A DNA stretch of 64,000 nucleotides from Anaerostipes faecalis (GTDB lineage: Bacteria > Bacillota > Clostridia > Lachnospirales > Lachnospiraceae). The DNA is taken from positions 168,062 through 232,061 of the forward strand of contig NZ_JABRXE010000004.1 in assembly GCF_018982945.1 (NCBI RefSeq), read 5' to 3'. Each line of letters opens with the position of its first letter. Position 1 is the stretch's first letter. Below, one piece after another: positions 27,944 to 35,643 of this stretch. Under the pieces are notes generated by a model. It was not told where the DNA came from, made no database searches, and saw only the letters and a list, made by a program, of their open reading frames with translations. Made by a program: the position numbers and the translations under genes.

Positions 27944-28039
27944 TATTAAAGAATTACTAGTTTTTTCTTTTTTTTTTGTAAAAAATGCTGTATAGTAAAA
28001 GAAAAGATCGAAGGAAAACTAGGAAAGGTAGATGAAGGG

Positions 28040-29125
28040 ATGATTTCAAATCAGATTTTACAAGAAGCAATTAGTGGAATCAAAGATGTAACGGGAATAG
28101 ATTTGTGTGTCGTGGATGTATCTGGCAATGTTGTGGCAAAAACGATGGATATACTGGATAATGTGGGGATGGAAGTACAGGCTTTTGCAGGATCCATGGC
28201 AGAAAGCCAGGTAATTGATGGTTTTCAGTATTTTAAGATATTTGATGATAAACGTCTGGAGTATATTCTTTTAGTTAATAGCATAAATGAAACAGCATAT
28301 ACTATTGGGAAATTAGCAGTTTTACAGGTGGAAAATTTACTGGTTGCCTATAAAGAACGATTTGATAAGGAGAACTTTGTAAAAAATCTGCTTCTGGATA
28401 ATCTGCTTTTAGTGGATATTTATAACAGAGCAAAAAAACTGCATATCAAGGTGGAAGCAAAAAGAGTTGCTTTTCTGATACAGGCTGCCTATGGAAAGGA
28501 TCAGAGTCTTATGGAAACTATGAAACAGTGCGGATCCATTGAAGAGACAGCTTTTCTGACAGCAGTAGATGAAAAGAGCATAGTTTATGTTACGGAAATC
28601 GGGCCAAAGGACAGCCAGATTCAGTTTATATTACATGCAAAAGAATTGGTGACAGAGCTTGCTGATGCAGGTATCAGGGATATTAAGATTTCTATAGGAA
28701 ATATTGCGGAGAATATAAAAGATGTATCTCGTTCATATAAAGAGGCGCAGATTGCATTGGAAGTTAGTAAGATTTTCTATGAGGATGCTACAGTTATTGC
28801 ATATAATCAGCTGGGAATCGGACGTTTAATCTATCAGCTGCCGCTGCCATTATGCAAGATGTTTATCAGAGAGGTATTTGGAGATTATTCTCCGGATTCA
28901 ATTGACGAGGAAACTTTATCTACCATTGATAAATTTTTTGAAAATAATCTTAATGTTTCAGAGACATCAAGGCAGTTGTTTATACATCGAAATACGTTGG
29001 TATATCGCCTGGATAAAATTCAGAAAAATACCAATCTGGATCTCAGAAATTTTGAAGATGCAATTGCTTTTAAAATCGCACTGATGGTAGTAAAATATAT
29101 GAAATATATGGATACGGTGGATTAA
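28040..29125 (+). CDS. CdaR/PucR-family transcriptional regulator
   Basis: 361-residue regulator. The N-terminal putative sugar-diacid recognition domain (residues 1-130, including QEAISGIKDVTGIDLCVVD) is followed by a GGDEF-like linker and a C-terminal PucR helix-turn-helix (NNLNVSETSRQLFIHRNTLVYRLDKI near residue 305). In Escherichia coli, CdaR activates sugar-diacid catabolism, but no such genes are nearby. Instead its stop lies four bases before ftsE, suggesting co-transcription with the division genes. Confidence 0.85.
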   Translation: MISNQILQEAISGIKDVTGIDLCVVDVSGNVVAKTMDILDNVGMEVQAFAGSMAESQVIDGFQYFKIFDDKRLEYILLVNSINETAYTIGKLAVLQVENLLVAYKERFDKENFVKNLLLDNLLLVDIYNRAKKLHIKVEAKRVAFLIQAAYGKDQSLMETMKQCGSIEETAFLTAVDEKSIVYVTEIGPKDSQIQFILHAKELVTELADAGIRDIKISIGNIAENIKDVSRSYKEAQIALEVSKIFYEDATVIAYNQLGIGRLIYQLPLPLCKMFIREVFGDYSPDSIDEETLSTIDKFFENNLNVSETSRQLFIHRNTLVYRLDKIQKNTNLDLRNFEDAIAFKIALMVVKYMKYMDTVD

Positions 29126-29129
29126 TATT

Positions 29130-29813
29130 ATGATAACGTTAAATCAGGTGACAAAAGAGTATAAAAAGGGAAATGTTGGTCTGGAAGATGTATCGCTTCA
29201 TGTTGATAAGGGTGAGTTTGTCTTTGTTGTAGGTAAAAGCGGATCGGGGAAGACAACACTGGTGAAACTGCTCTTAAAGGAGTTAGAGCCTACCAAAGGT
29301 GAAATTATAGTAAATGGATATCATTATAATAAAATGAGACGGCGGGAGTTACCATACTTGCGCCGTCAAATGGGTGTGGTCTTTCAGAATTTCCGTCTGT
29401 TAAAGGACCGGAATATTTTTGAAAACGTTGCTTTTGCACAAAAGGTCGTAGAGGCACCAAACCGCCATATCAGACGTCAGGTTCAAAGTGTTCTGGACCT
29501 GGTTGGTTTAGGAGATAGACTTAAGGCGTTTCCAGGGGAATTGTCAGGTGGAGAACAGCAAAGAGTAGCAATTGCAAGAGCACTGGTAAATCACCCTGTT
29601 GTTTTACTTGCTGATGAACCTACAGGAAATCTGGATCCGGTCAATGCGAAGGAAATTATGGCGCTTCTTGAGGATATTCAGCATAGAGGAACCACAGTTA
29701 TGGTAGTAACACACAATAAAGATATGGTAAATAAAATGGGAAAAAGAGTAATCTCCTTGAATCAGGGTCATGTAGAACAGGATGAAGCAAGGGGGTATTA
29801 TGAGATTATTTAG
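29130..29813 (+). CDS. ftsE: Cell-division ATP-binding protein FtsE
   Basis: 227-residue ABC ATPase that with FtsX drives cell-wall hydrolase activation at division. Walker A is GKSGSGKTTL near residue 37, the signature LSGGEQQRVAIARA near 137 and Walker B VLLADEPTGNLDP near 158. It overlaps ftsX by 14 bases. The operon ftsE-ftsX-M23 hydrolase is complete. Confidence 0.96.
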   Translation: MITLNQVTKEYKKGNVGLEDVSLHVDKGEFVFVVGKSGSGKTTLVKLLLKELEPTKGEIIVNGYHYNKMRRRELPYLRRQMGVVFQNFRLLKDRNIFENVAFAQKVVEAPNRHIRRQVQSVLDLVGLGDRLKAFPGELSGGEQQRVAIARALVNHPVVLLADEPTGNLDPVNAKEIMALLEDIQHRGTTVMVVTHNKDMVNKMGKRVISLNQGHVEQDEARGYYEII

Positions 29814-30711
29814 AAGATTTGTTTATGGAGTTAAAGAAGGGATTCGAAATATTTTTCGTAATAAGATATTTTCTCTGGCATCAATTGGAACCATTGCGGC
29901 ATGTGTATTTCTCATTGGAGTGTCTTTGGCTGTTATTTTAAATGTTCAGTCCACCATGAGACAGATGGAAAATTCTGTTGGTGTTTCAGTTTTCTTTCAG
30001 TCAGGAATTTCAGAAGAACGAAAGAATCAGATTGGAGAAGAAATTAAGGCAAAGAAGGAAGTAGATCAGATTCGATATGTTTCTGCGGAGGAAGCATGGG
30101 CAAAGTACAAGAAAGATGTATTTAAAAACAACCAGGAGCTTTTGGAGGGATTTGAAGGGAGCAATCCTCTTAAGGAATCGGATTCTTATGAGGTAACCCT
30201 GAGAGAAATCAGCAACCATCAACAGCTTGTTAAAGAGCTGGAGAAAATCCATGGAGTTCGAAAGGTCAGGTATTCAAAAGTTGCGGCAGAAGGCGTATCT
30301 AAAATGAATGTTCTAGGTACTTATATGGCGGGAGGTTTGATTCTTATCCTGCTTCTTGTATCAGTATTTCTGGTAAGCAATACGGTTTCTCTTGGAATTT
30401 CTGTGCGAAAAGATGAAATTGCAATTATGAAATTTATTGGCGCGGCAAATGGATTTATTAAAGCACCATTTCGAATGGAAGGAATCCTTATTGGAATTAT
30501 AGGATCAGCACTTCCTATTACAGTGATTTATTTTGGTTATCACAAAATTATTTTATGGATGACGGAGCGATTTCACGTGATTACAGCATTTATGAAGTTT
30601 GTATCAGTAGAGAAGATTATGTTGTATCTGATCCCGATGGCATTAATTGTAGGACTGTTTATTGGTCTTATGGGAAGTTTTATAACGATTAGGAAATATT
30701 TGAGAGTATAA
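29800..30711 (+). CDS. ftsX: Cell-division membrane protein FtsX
   Basis: 303-residue permease-like protein with four transmembrane helices: one near the N-terminus (SLASIGTIAACVFLIGVSLA) and three in the C-terminal half (residues 165-300). The extracellular domain between helices 1 and 2 (about residues 50-160) contacts the hydrolase. The ATG at 29800 follows AAGGGGG; an in-frame ATG at 29782 would add six residues. It transmits FtsE ATP hydrolysis to the peptidoglycan hydrolase encoded next. Confidence 0.95.
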   Translation: MRLFRRFVYGVKEGIRNIFRNKIFSLASIGTIAACVFLIGVSLAVILNVQSTMRQMENSVGVSVFFQSGISEERKNQIGEEIKAKKEVDQIRYVSAEEAWAKYKKDVFKNNQELLEGFEGSNPLKESDSYEVTLREISNHQQLVKELEKIHGVRKVRYSKVAAEGVSKMNVLGTYMAGGLILILLLVSVFLVSNTVSLGISVRKDEIAIMKFIGAANGFIKAPFRMEGILIGIIGSALPITVIYFGYHKIILWMTERFHVITAFMKFVSVEKIMLYLIPMALIVGLFIGLMGSFITIRKYLRV

Positions 30712-30723
30712 GGGGGAAGAATC

Positions 30724-31911
30724 ATGCCTGAAAGATGTATATGGAAAAAGGTATTGATTTTTGCGGCAGCTTTATTTTTGATGACAGGATCTTATCATCA
30801 GGTTATTGATGCGAAGACCAGTAAAAAAAAAATAAAAGAAGAAAATCAGAAATTAGATAAACTGAATCAGCAGATGCAGGCAGAGATTGAGCAGCTGGAT
30901 AAAAAAATGGTGAAAAGTGATATAAAATATGAAAAGTATTCTCAGAGACTTGAGACGTTACAAAAGAAAGTCCAGAAGACGGAAAGGAAACTAAAAGAAG
31001 CCAGAGAATCCAGAGTTAATCAGTATAAGATTATGGATAAAAGGATTAAATTCCTCTATGAAAATGGAAATACGGCATATTTAGAAATAATTTTTGAAGC
31101 AAAATCATTTCAGGAATTTCTTACAAGAGCTGAATATATTTCAAAGATTTCCCAATATGATAGTACTATGTTCCAAAAGCTGAAAAATACAGAAAAGAAA
31201 ATTGAGCTGTCGTCTAAACAATTGAAAAAAGAATATAAAAATGTTCAGACAGTAACTATTCAGGCAAAAAAAGAAAAAGAGCAGCTTAATAAGATGGCAT
31301 TGGCGAAAAAACAAAAGCTGGCTCAGTACCGAAAGAAACTGGCCGCAAATAAAGTATTACTGGCACAATATGAGGTAGAAGAAAAACGTCAGCAGGAGAC
31401 TGCAGGTGCAAAGAATGAAATATCTTCAGGAAACGGGGCATCCTCAGGAAGTGGGTATTCTTCAGCAGGTACTTCATTTTCAGGAAATAGTTCATCTGGG
31501 GGACAGAGCAGTATGGTGGGGAGCGGAAATCTCATATGGCCGGTTCCATCTTGTCATTCAATTTCTTCAGGATATGGATACCGTATCCATCCTGTAACCG
31601 GAGAAAGAAAATTACATGCGGGTATCGATATCCCATGTTCTACCGGTTCCACTATTGTGGCATCAGATAGTGGGACAGTCATTGCGGCAGGGTATAATGC
31701 ATATAATGGAAACTACATAAAGATTAGCCATGGAAATGGAATTGCTACCATGTATCTTCATTGTTCAAGACTTCTTGTATCTTCTGGAAGTCATGTGAGC
31801 AAAGGACAGATAATTGCAAAATCAGGAGCAACAGGAATGGTTTCCGGTGCTCATTTACATTTTGTTGTACAAAAAAACGGGAATTATGTTAATCCAGTAA
31901 ATTATTTATAA
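30724..31911 (+). CDS. M23-family peptidoglycan hydrolase with coiled coil (PcsB/EnvC-like)
   Basis: 395-residue secreted murein hydrolase. The N-terminal hydrophobic signal (residues 9-24) is followed by a long coiled coil (about 30-225), a low-complexity Ser/Gly linker (about 230-265) and a LytM/M23 zinc endopeptidase domain with its ligands in the HAGIDIP and HLHF motifs. The coiled coil plus position directly after ftsX match the FtsEX-controlled hydrolases CwlO, PcsB and EnvC. Unlike EnvC, the catalytic zinc ligands look intact, so it is probably itself an enzyme. Confidence 0.93.
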   Translation: MPERCIWKKVLIFAAALFLMTGSYHQVIDAKTSKKKIKEENQKLDKLNQQMQAEIEQLDKKMVKSDIKYEKYSQRLETLQKKVQKTERKLKEARESRVNQYKIMDKRIKFLYENGNTAYLEIIFEAKSFQEFLTRAEYISKISQYDSTMFQKLKNTEKKIELSSKQLKKEYKNVQTVTIQAKKEKEQLNKMALAKKQKLAQYRKKLAANKVLLAQYEVEEKRQQETAGAKNEISSGNGASSGSGYSSAGTSFSGNSSSGGQSSMVGSGNLIWPVPSCHSISSGYGYRIHPVTGERKLHAGIDIPCSTGSTIVASDSGTVIAAGYNAYNGNYIKISHGNGIATMYLHCSRLLVSSGSHVSKGQIIAKSGATGMVSGAHLHFVVQKNGNYVNPVNYL

Positions 31912-31956
31912 AAAATTTTTATATCTAACTCTTAGGAAATACAATATCTTATGTTA

Positions 31957-31986
31957 TTGACATTTTTTTTTCAACGTGAAATAATA
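31957..31986 (+). promoter_or_regulatory. Probable yezD promoter
   Basis: TTGACA (31957-31962), a 17-18-base spacer rich in T, then AATAAT/ATAATA (31980-31986). It lies about 65 bases before yezD. Confidence 0.6.
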
Positions 31987-32050
31987 TCATTATTTTAAAA
32001 TATATTAATTTACTAGGAAAAGTAGAAAATACCAAGCGGAGGATATTAGT

Positions 32051-32203
32051 ATGGATGAGAAGAAAAAAGAAGGAATATCTGATGAAATTCTTATTCAGAT
32101 TAAGAATGAATTAGAAGCATTAAGATACGGATCGTTAACAGTTATTGTTCAGGATGGACGAGTGGTTCAGATTGAAAAAAATGAAAAAATCAGATGTCGA
32201 TAA
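32051..32203 (+). CDS. yezD: Small YezD-family protein (DUF2292)
   Basis: 50-residue protein translated from 32051 after an AGCGGAGG site. It has the family core EILIQIKNELEALRYGS followed by LTVIVQDGRVVQIEKNEK. YezD-type proteins are short, of unknown mechanism, and recur beside sulfur-assimilation genes. Here it directly precedes cysK and the sulfonate island, which fits. It ends in its own terminator, so cysK is transcribed separately. Confidence 0.85.
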   Translation: MDEKKKEGISDEILIQIKNELEALRYGSLTVIVQDGRVVQIEKNEKIRCR

Positions 32204-32230
32204 ATGGAAAAATTGTTACACCAATGTGTT

Positions 32231-32277
32231 AAGAGGACAAGTTCCCCTATTGATGAGGGACTTGTCCTCTTTGTTTT
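32231..32277 (+). terminator. Intrinsic terminator after yezD
   Basis: AAGAGGACAAGT (from 32231) pairs with ACTTGTCCTCTT (to 32271), followed by a T-rich tail. Confidence 0.85.
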
Positions 32278-32307
32278 GGAAAGTAATAAAAAAATTAAAA
32301 AAGTTAC

Positions 32308-32375
32308 TTGACAAAGCGGGTTCTTACCAGTATAATCTAATTCATATAAAACCTAGCAGTTAAGTATGATATTAA
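32308..32375 (+). promoter_or_regulatory. cysK promoter with shared operator-like block
   Basis: Consensus TTGACA (32308-32313), 17-base spacer and TATAAT (32331-32336). The bases just downstream (32337 to about 32372) recur almost unchanged after the -10 of the Rrf2 regulator promoter at 34965. The conserved position just downstream of the -10 suggests a binding site for the CymR-like repressor. Confidence 0.8.
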
Positions 32376-32392
32376 AGAAAGGATATAAAATT

Positions 32393-33322
32393 ATGAGCAA
32401 GATTACAGAAAGTGCATTAGAATTAATCGGAAATACACCATTATTAAAATTAAACCGCTATGCAGGTGATGCAGAGGCTACAATTCTTGGAAAACTGGAA
32501 TATCTGAATCCGGCAGGATCTGTGAAAGATCGTATTGCATTAGCTATGATCAAAGATGCAGAAGAAAAGGGAATCTTAAAACCGGGGGCTACTATTATTG
32601 AACCTACATCAGGAAATACAGGAATCGGTCTTGCAGCAGTTGCAGCGGCAAAAGGATATAAAGCGGTACTTACACTTCCAGATACAATGAGTGTGGAGAG
32701 AAGAAATCTTTTAAAAGCTTATGGAGCTGAGCTGGTATTGACAGAAGGTGCAAAAGGTATGAAAGGTGCCATTGCTAAAGCAGAAGAATTAAATAAATCT
32801 ATTGAAGGATCTGTGATTCTTGGACAGTTTGTTAACCCGGCAAACCCTGAAGTTCACAAAGCAACAACAGGACCTGAAATCTGGGATCAGACAGAAGGAA
32901 AAGTTGATATCTTTGTTGCAGGTGTAGGTACAGGCGGAACAGTAACAGGTGTCGGAGAATATTTAAAATCTCAGAATCCTGATGTAAAAGTAGTGGCAGT
33001 AGAACCTGCAAGCAGTCCGGTATTATCAAAAGGAACACCAGGACCACATAAGATTCAGGGAATCGGTGCCGGATTTGTACCAGATGTGTTAAATACAAAG
33101 GTTTATGATGAAGTTATTACTGTAGAAAATGAGGATGCATTTACAGAAGGTAAAGCATTTGCAGTAAGTGAGGGAATTCTGGTTGGAATTTCTTCTGGTG
33201 CAGCATTAAAGGCAGCAAAAGAACTGGCAGCAAGACCGGAAAACAAAGGTAAAACAATTGTAGCACTGCTTCCAGATTCTGGAGACCGCTATTTATCTAC
33301 CCCACTGTTTGCTGATAATTAG
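32393..33322 (+). CDS. cysK: Cysteine synthase (O-acetylserine sulfhydrylase)
   Basis: 309-residue PLP enzyme making cysteine from O-acetylserine and sulfide. The PLP lysine is in [10 protein letters not shown] near residue 42, the substrate loop TSGNTG near 69, and the phosphate-binding GTGGTVTG near 176. It starts at 32393 after AAAGGA. In Bacillus, CysK also acts as a cysteine-status sensor by binding CymR. A CymR-like gene with a matching promoter lies 1.7 kb downstream, so the same partnership is plausible here. It ends at the 33372 terminator. Confidence 0.96.
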   Translation: MSKITESALELIGNTPLLKLNRYAGDAEATILGKLEYLNPAGSVKDRIALAMIKDAEEKGILKPGATIIEPTSGNTGIGLAAVAAAKGYKAVLTLPDTMSVERRNLLKAYGAELVLTEGAKGMKGAIAKAEELNKSIEGSVILGQFVNPANPEVHKATTGPEIWDQTEGKVDIFVAGVGTGGTVTGVGEYLKSQNPDVKVVAVEPASSPVLSKGTPGPHKIQGIGAGFVPDVLNTKVYDEVITVENEDAFTEGKAFAVSEGILVGISSGAALKAAKELAARPENKGKTIVALLPDSGDRYLSTPLFADN

Positions 33323-33371
33323 AACATGGTAATGTCGTGAAACTCCTTAAATAAATATAGTATAGCTGACT

Positions 33372-33432
33372 GAACGACCGGAGATTCGCATGAATATTAG
33401 CTTATTCTGCGAACTCTGACCGTTCTTTTTTA
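33372..33432 (+). terminator. Intrinsic terminator after cysK
   Basis: GAACGACCGGAGATTCGCA (from 33372) pairs imperfectly with TGCGAACTCTGACCGTTC (to 33425), followed by a T-run. Confidence 0.8.
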
Positions 33433-33441
33433 TACATTTGT

Positions 33442-33517
33442 CGATGCTGTAGCCAGATGGGAAAAGGCAAAGGTCTGCAAAACCTCAGAATGTTGGTTCG
33501 AATCCAATCAGCATCGT
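33442..33517 (+). tRNA. tRNA-Cys (GCA), divergent, no encoded CCA
   Basis: A cloverleaf can be drawn by hand: acceptor GATGCTG (33443-33449) with CAGCATC (33509-33515), D stem GCC/GGC, anticodon loop CTGCAAA giving anticodon GCA, and T arm GTTGG/CCAAT with loop TTCGAAT. C33442 and G33516 extend the acceptor stem to eight pairs, leaving U33517 as the discriminator, the base expected for tRNA-Cys. With seven pairs the discriminator would be G. The anticodon stem has one A-C mismatch, and TTA replaces the encoded CCA. It sits between cysK and a C-S lyase gene. It may be functional but unusual, or decaying. Confidence 0.75.
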
Positions 33518-33519
33518 TT

Positions 33520-33699
33520 ATATATCAGATGAGGGATGACTCCCGCCTCTGTAGGCGGTGAGCAACAATTATGTATCAGTGGCGGGTTTCAATCCCCCAT
33601 CTGATACACGCTCCGCGAGGATGCGCAGGAATTCGGATTGGAAGTATGTCTGCTATGCAGACCCGAATTCCGCGCCAAGACTCGCGAGCGAGTCTTGAA
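33520..33699 (+). repeat. 180-bp structured repeat, copy 2
   Basis: Differs from bases 706-885 at one position of 180, and begins three bases after the tRNA. The same three nested stem-loops are present. It separates the tRNA from the PatB gene and lies in the 420-base gene-free gap after cysK. The near identity of two copies 33 kb apart indicates recent movement. Confidence 0.85.
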
Positions 33700-33742
33700 C
33701 TATTGTGTTTACTAAAGAAAGTTTAATTGCAAGGAGGAAGAA

Positions 33743-34918
33743 ATGAAATACGATTTCCATACTATTCCAAATCGAAAAGGAACCATGTGCCTGAAATATG
33801 ATTTTGCAAAACGCAAGGGGAAACCGGAAAATATACTGCCTTTATGGGTGGCAGATATGGATTTTGTGACTGCTCCGGAAATATTAAAAAGGCTGGAAGA
33901 AAGAGTCCAGAATGGAATTTTTGGATATACAGAAGCGACGGAAGAATATTTGAATGCTGTTTCAAAATGGTATCAGGAACATTTTCAATGGGAGATTAAA
34001 GCTAATTGGGTGATTAAGACTCCGGGAGTTGTGTTTGCACTGGCAGCAGCAGTTCGGGCATTTACGGAAAAAGGAGATGGTGTACTGATTCAACGGCCGG
34101 TATATTATCCTTTTTCTAAAATTATTGAAAGTAATAACAGAGTTGTTATTAATAGTTCCTTAAAACTGGTAGCAGATCATTATGAAATTGACTTTGATGA
34201 TCTGGAAAAAAAGATGGCGGATCATAAGGTTAAACTGTTCTTATTCTGCAGTCCGCAGAATCCTACAGGAAGAGTCTGGAGAGAGTGGGAATTAAGAAAA
34301 ATAGGGGATTTATGTGAAAAATATGATGTATTAATCGTCAGTGATGAAATACATAATGATTTTGTAAATGAGGGATATACTCATCATATCTTTGCCAATC
34401 TGGATAAGAAGTATGCAGATATGATAATCACCTGTACTGCCCCCACCAAGACCTTTAATCTGGCTGGATTACAGATTTCGAATATCGTTATTTCTAATAC
34501 CAGGCTGCGCAGAATATTTCGAAAGGAAGTAAATGCCATGGGATACGGCCAGCAAAACACAATGGGGGTGGTTGCATGTCAGGCTGCATATGAAGAAGGA
34601 GAAGAATGGTATCGGCAATTAAAACAATATTTAAAAGGAAATCTTGATTTTCTGAGAGAATATCTGCAGGAAAAAATTCCGGAAATTCATTTAATTGAAC
34701 CTGAGGGAACTTATTTAATATGGATTGATTTCCGACAACTGGGATTGACAGAAAAAGAAAGAGAAGAACTCATTGTTAAAAAAGCAAATTTGTGGTTGGA
34801 CAGTGGTGTGATTTTTGGACCGGAGGGAGAAGGTTTTGAAAGAATTAATATTGCCTGTCCGAGAAAAATATTGAAACAGGCATTAACACAGCTGGAACAG
34901 GCAATTCATCAAAGTTAA
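33743..34918 (+). CDS. MalY/PatB-family C-S beta-lyase (aminotransferase fold)
   Basis: 391-residue fold-type I PLP enzyme, predicted to cleave cystathionine or cysteine to release homocysteine or sulfide with pyruvate and ammonia. The family N-terminus LPLWVADMDF is near residue 34, SPQNPTGRVW near 173, and the PLP lysine in TAPTKTFNLAGLQ near 237. The start follows AAGGAGGA. It lies between cysK and the CymR-like gene, consistent with sulfur amino-acid interconversion. Substrate preference cannot be read from sequence. Confidence 0.88.
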   Translation: MKYDFHTIPNRKGTMCLKYDFAKRKGKPENILPLWVADMDFVTAPEILKRLEERVQNGIFGYTEATEEYLNAVSKWYQEHFQWEIKANWVIKTPGVVFALAAAVRAFTEKGDGVLIQRPVYYPFSKIIESNNRVVINSSLKLVADHYEIDFDDLEKKMADHKVKLFLFCSPQNPTGRVWREWELRKIGDLCEKYDVLIVSDEIHNDFVNEGYTHHIFANLDKKYADMIITCTAPTKTFNLAGLQISNIVISNTRLRRIFRKEVNAMGYGQQNTMGVVACQAAYEEGEEWYRQLKQYLKGNLDFLREYLQEKIPEIHLIEPEGTYLIWIDFRQLGLTEKEREELIVKKANLWLDSGVIFGPEGEGFERINIACPRKILKQALTQLEQAIHQS

Positions 34919-34935
34919 TAAAACGAAAAAAGCTC

Positions 34936-35029
34936 TTGACAAAATATGAACATGCCAGTATGATCTAATTCATATAAAACCTAGTAGATAAGTATGAATA
35001 TAAAATTAAACCGATATACAGGTAATGAA
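34936..35029 (+). promoter_or_regulatory. Promoter of the Rrf2 regulator, with cysK-derived leader
   Basis: TTGACA (34936-34941), 17-base spacer, TATGAT (34959-34964). The following block (34965 to about 35000) repeats the cysK promoter-proximal sequence. Bases 35002-35027 then match 32446-32471 inside the cysK coding sequence with three mismatches. The region looks like a duplicated cysK promoter and 5' end whose middle was deleted. Confidence 0.75.
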
Positions 35030-35049
35030 AAGAATGGGTGGAAGAATTT

Positions 35050-35496
35050 ATGAAATTTTCAAAAAAATGCAGATATGGGTTAAAAGCTTTGATTGATTTA
35101 GCTGCCAATTTTAAAAATACTCAGGTATCACTGGGAAGTTTAGCAAAAAGAAACGGAATTCCCTGTCAATATCTGGAGCAGATATTTGGAAGTCTTCGAA
35201 GAGTAGGAATTATAAAAGGAATGAAAGGACCTCAGGGAGGCTATTCCCTGAATGTTGATCCTGCCAGAGTAACAGTATCAGAAATCCTGGTAGCTTTGGA
35301 AGGTCCTTATCAGATTGAAGATGAAGAAACTTTCAATGAAAATGATGAAAACAAAATCTCAATGGTTATACAGCACAGCATCATTGATAAAATCAATGAA
35401 CAGTTGGATGAAACGTTAAACTATTTAACATTGGAAGATCTGGAAAAAAGTTATTTTGAATATACGCAGGATGGGCTGAATATGTATTATATCTAA
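35050..35496 (+). CDS. Rrf2-family regulator, CymR-like
   Basis: 148-residue winged-helix repressor (MKFSKKCRYGLKALIDLA; wing motif GPQGGYSLN). IscR-type regulators bind an Fe-S cluster through three cysteines near residues 90-105; none are found there, which favours the CymR group that controls cysteine metabolism. Its promoter shares a 36-base block with cysK, suggesting autoregulation and control of cysK. It sits directly before the sulfonate operon. The ATG at 35050 is chosen because the protein then begins exactly like other Rrf2 proteins; its ribosome binding site is weak. Confidence 0.88.
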   Translation: MKFSKKCRYGLKALIDLAANFKNTQVSLGSLAKRNGIPCQYLEQIFGSLRRVGIIKGMKGPQGGYSLNVDPARVTVSEILVALEGPYQIEDEETFNENDENKISMVIQHSIIDKINEQLDETLNYLTLEDLEKSYFEYTQDGLNMYYI

Positions 35497-35554
35497 TAAC
35501 TTGTCTGTATATCACAAGAAACATAAGAACAATAAAAAATAGAAAAAAAACTGA

Positions 35555-35622
35555 CTGGAAAACCAGAGGTTGCAATAAGAAAGCAGTATCGCTTTGAAGT
35601 GTTGTAATCTCTGTTTTTTTTA
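35555..35622 (+). promoter_or_regulatory. Terminator-like hairpin before islA, possible attenuator
   Basis: CAGAGGTTGCAA (35564-35575) pairs with TTGTAATCTCTG (35602-35613), with an inner AAAGC/GCTTT hairpin and a T7 tail. A small competing hairpin CTGG-AAAA-CCAG lies at 35555-35566. The islA ribosome binding site begins only about 10 bases after the tail, so no promoter fits between them. Transcription into islA must either pass this terminator or be regulated at it. Confidence 0.65.
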
Positions 35623-35643
35623 TAAATTTTAGGAGGAAAGAAA

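Noticed and set aside
32208-32392. T-box or SAM riboswitch before cysK
   Set aside because: The leader has a terminator of the preceding gene and a promoter, but no T-box bulge sequence or S-box core.
33442-33699. CRISPR or tandem repeat array
   Set aside because: The repeats seen are inverted, within stem-loops, with no regular spacers.
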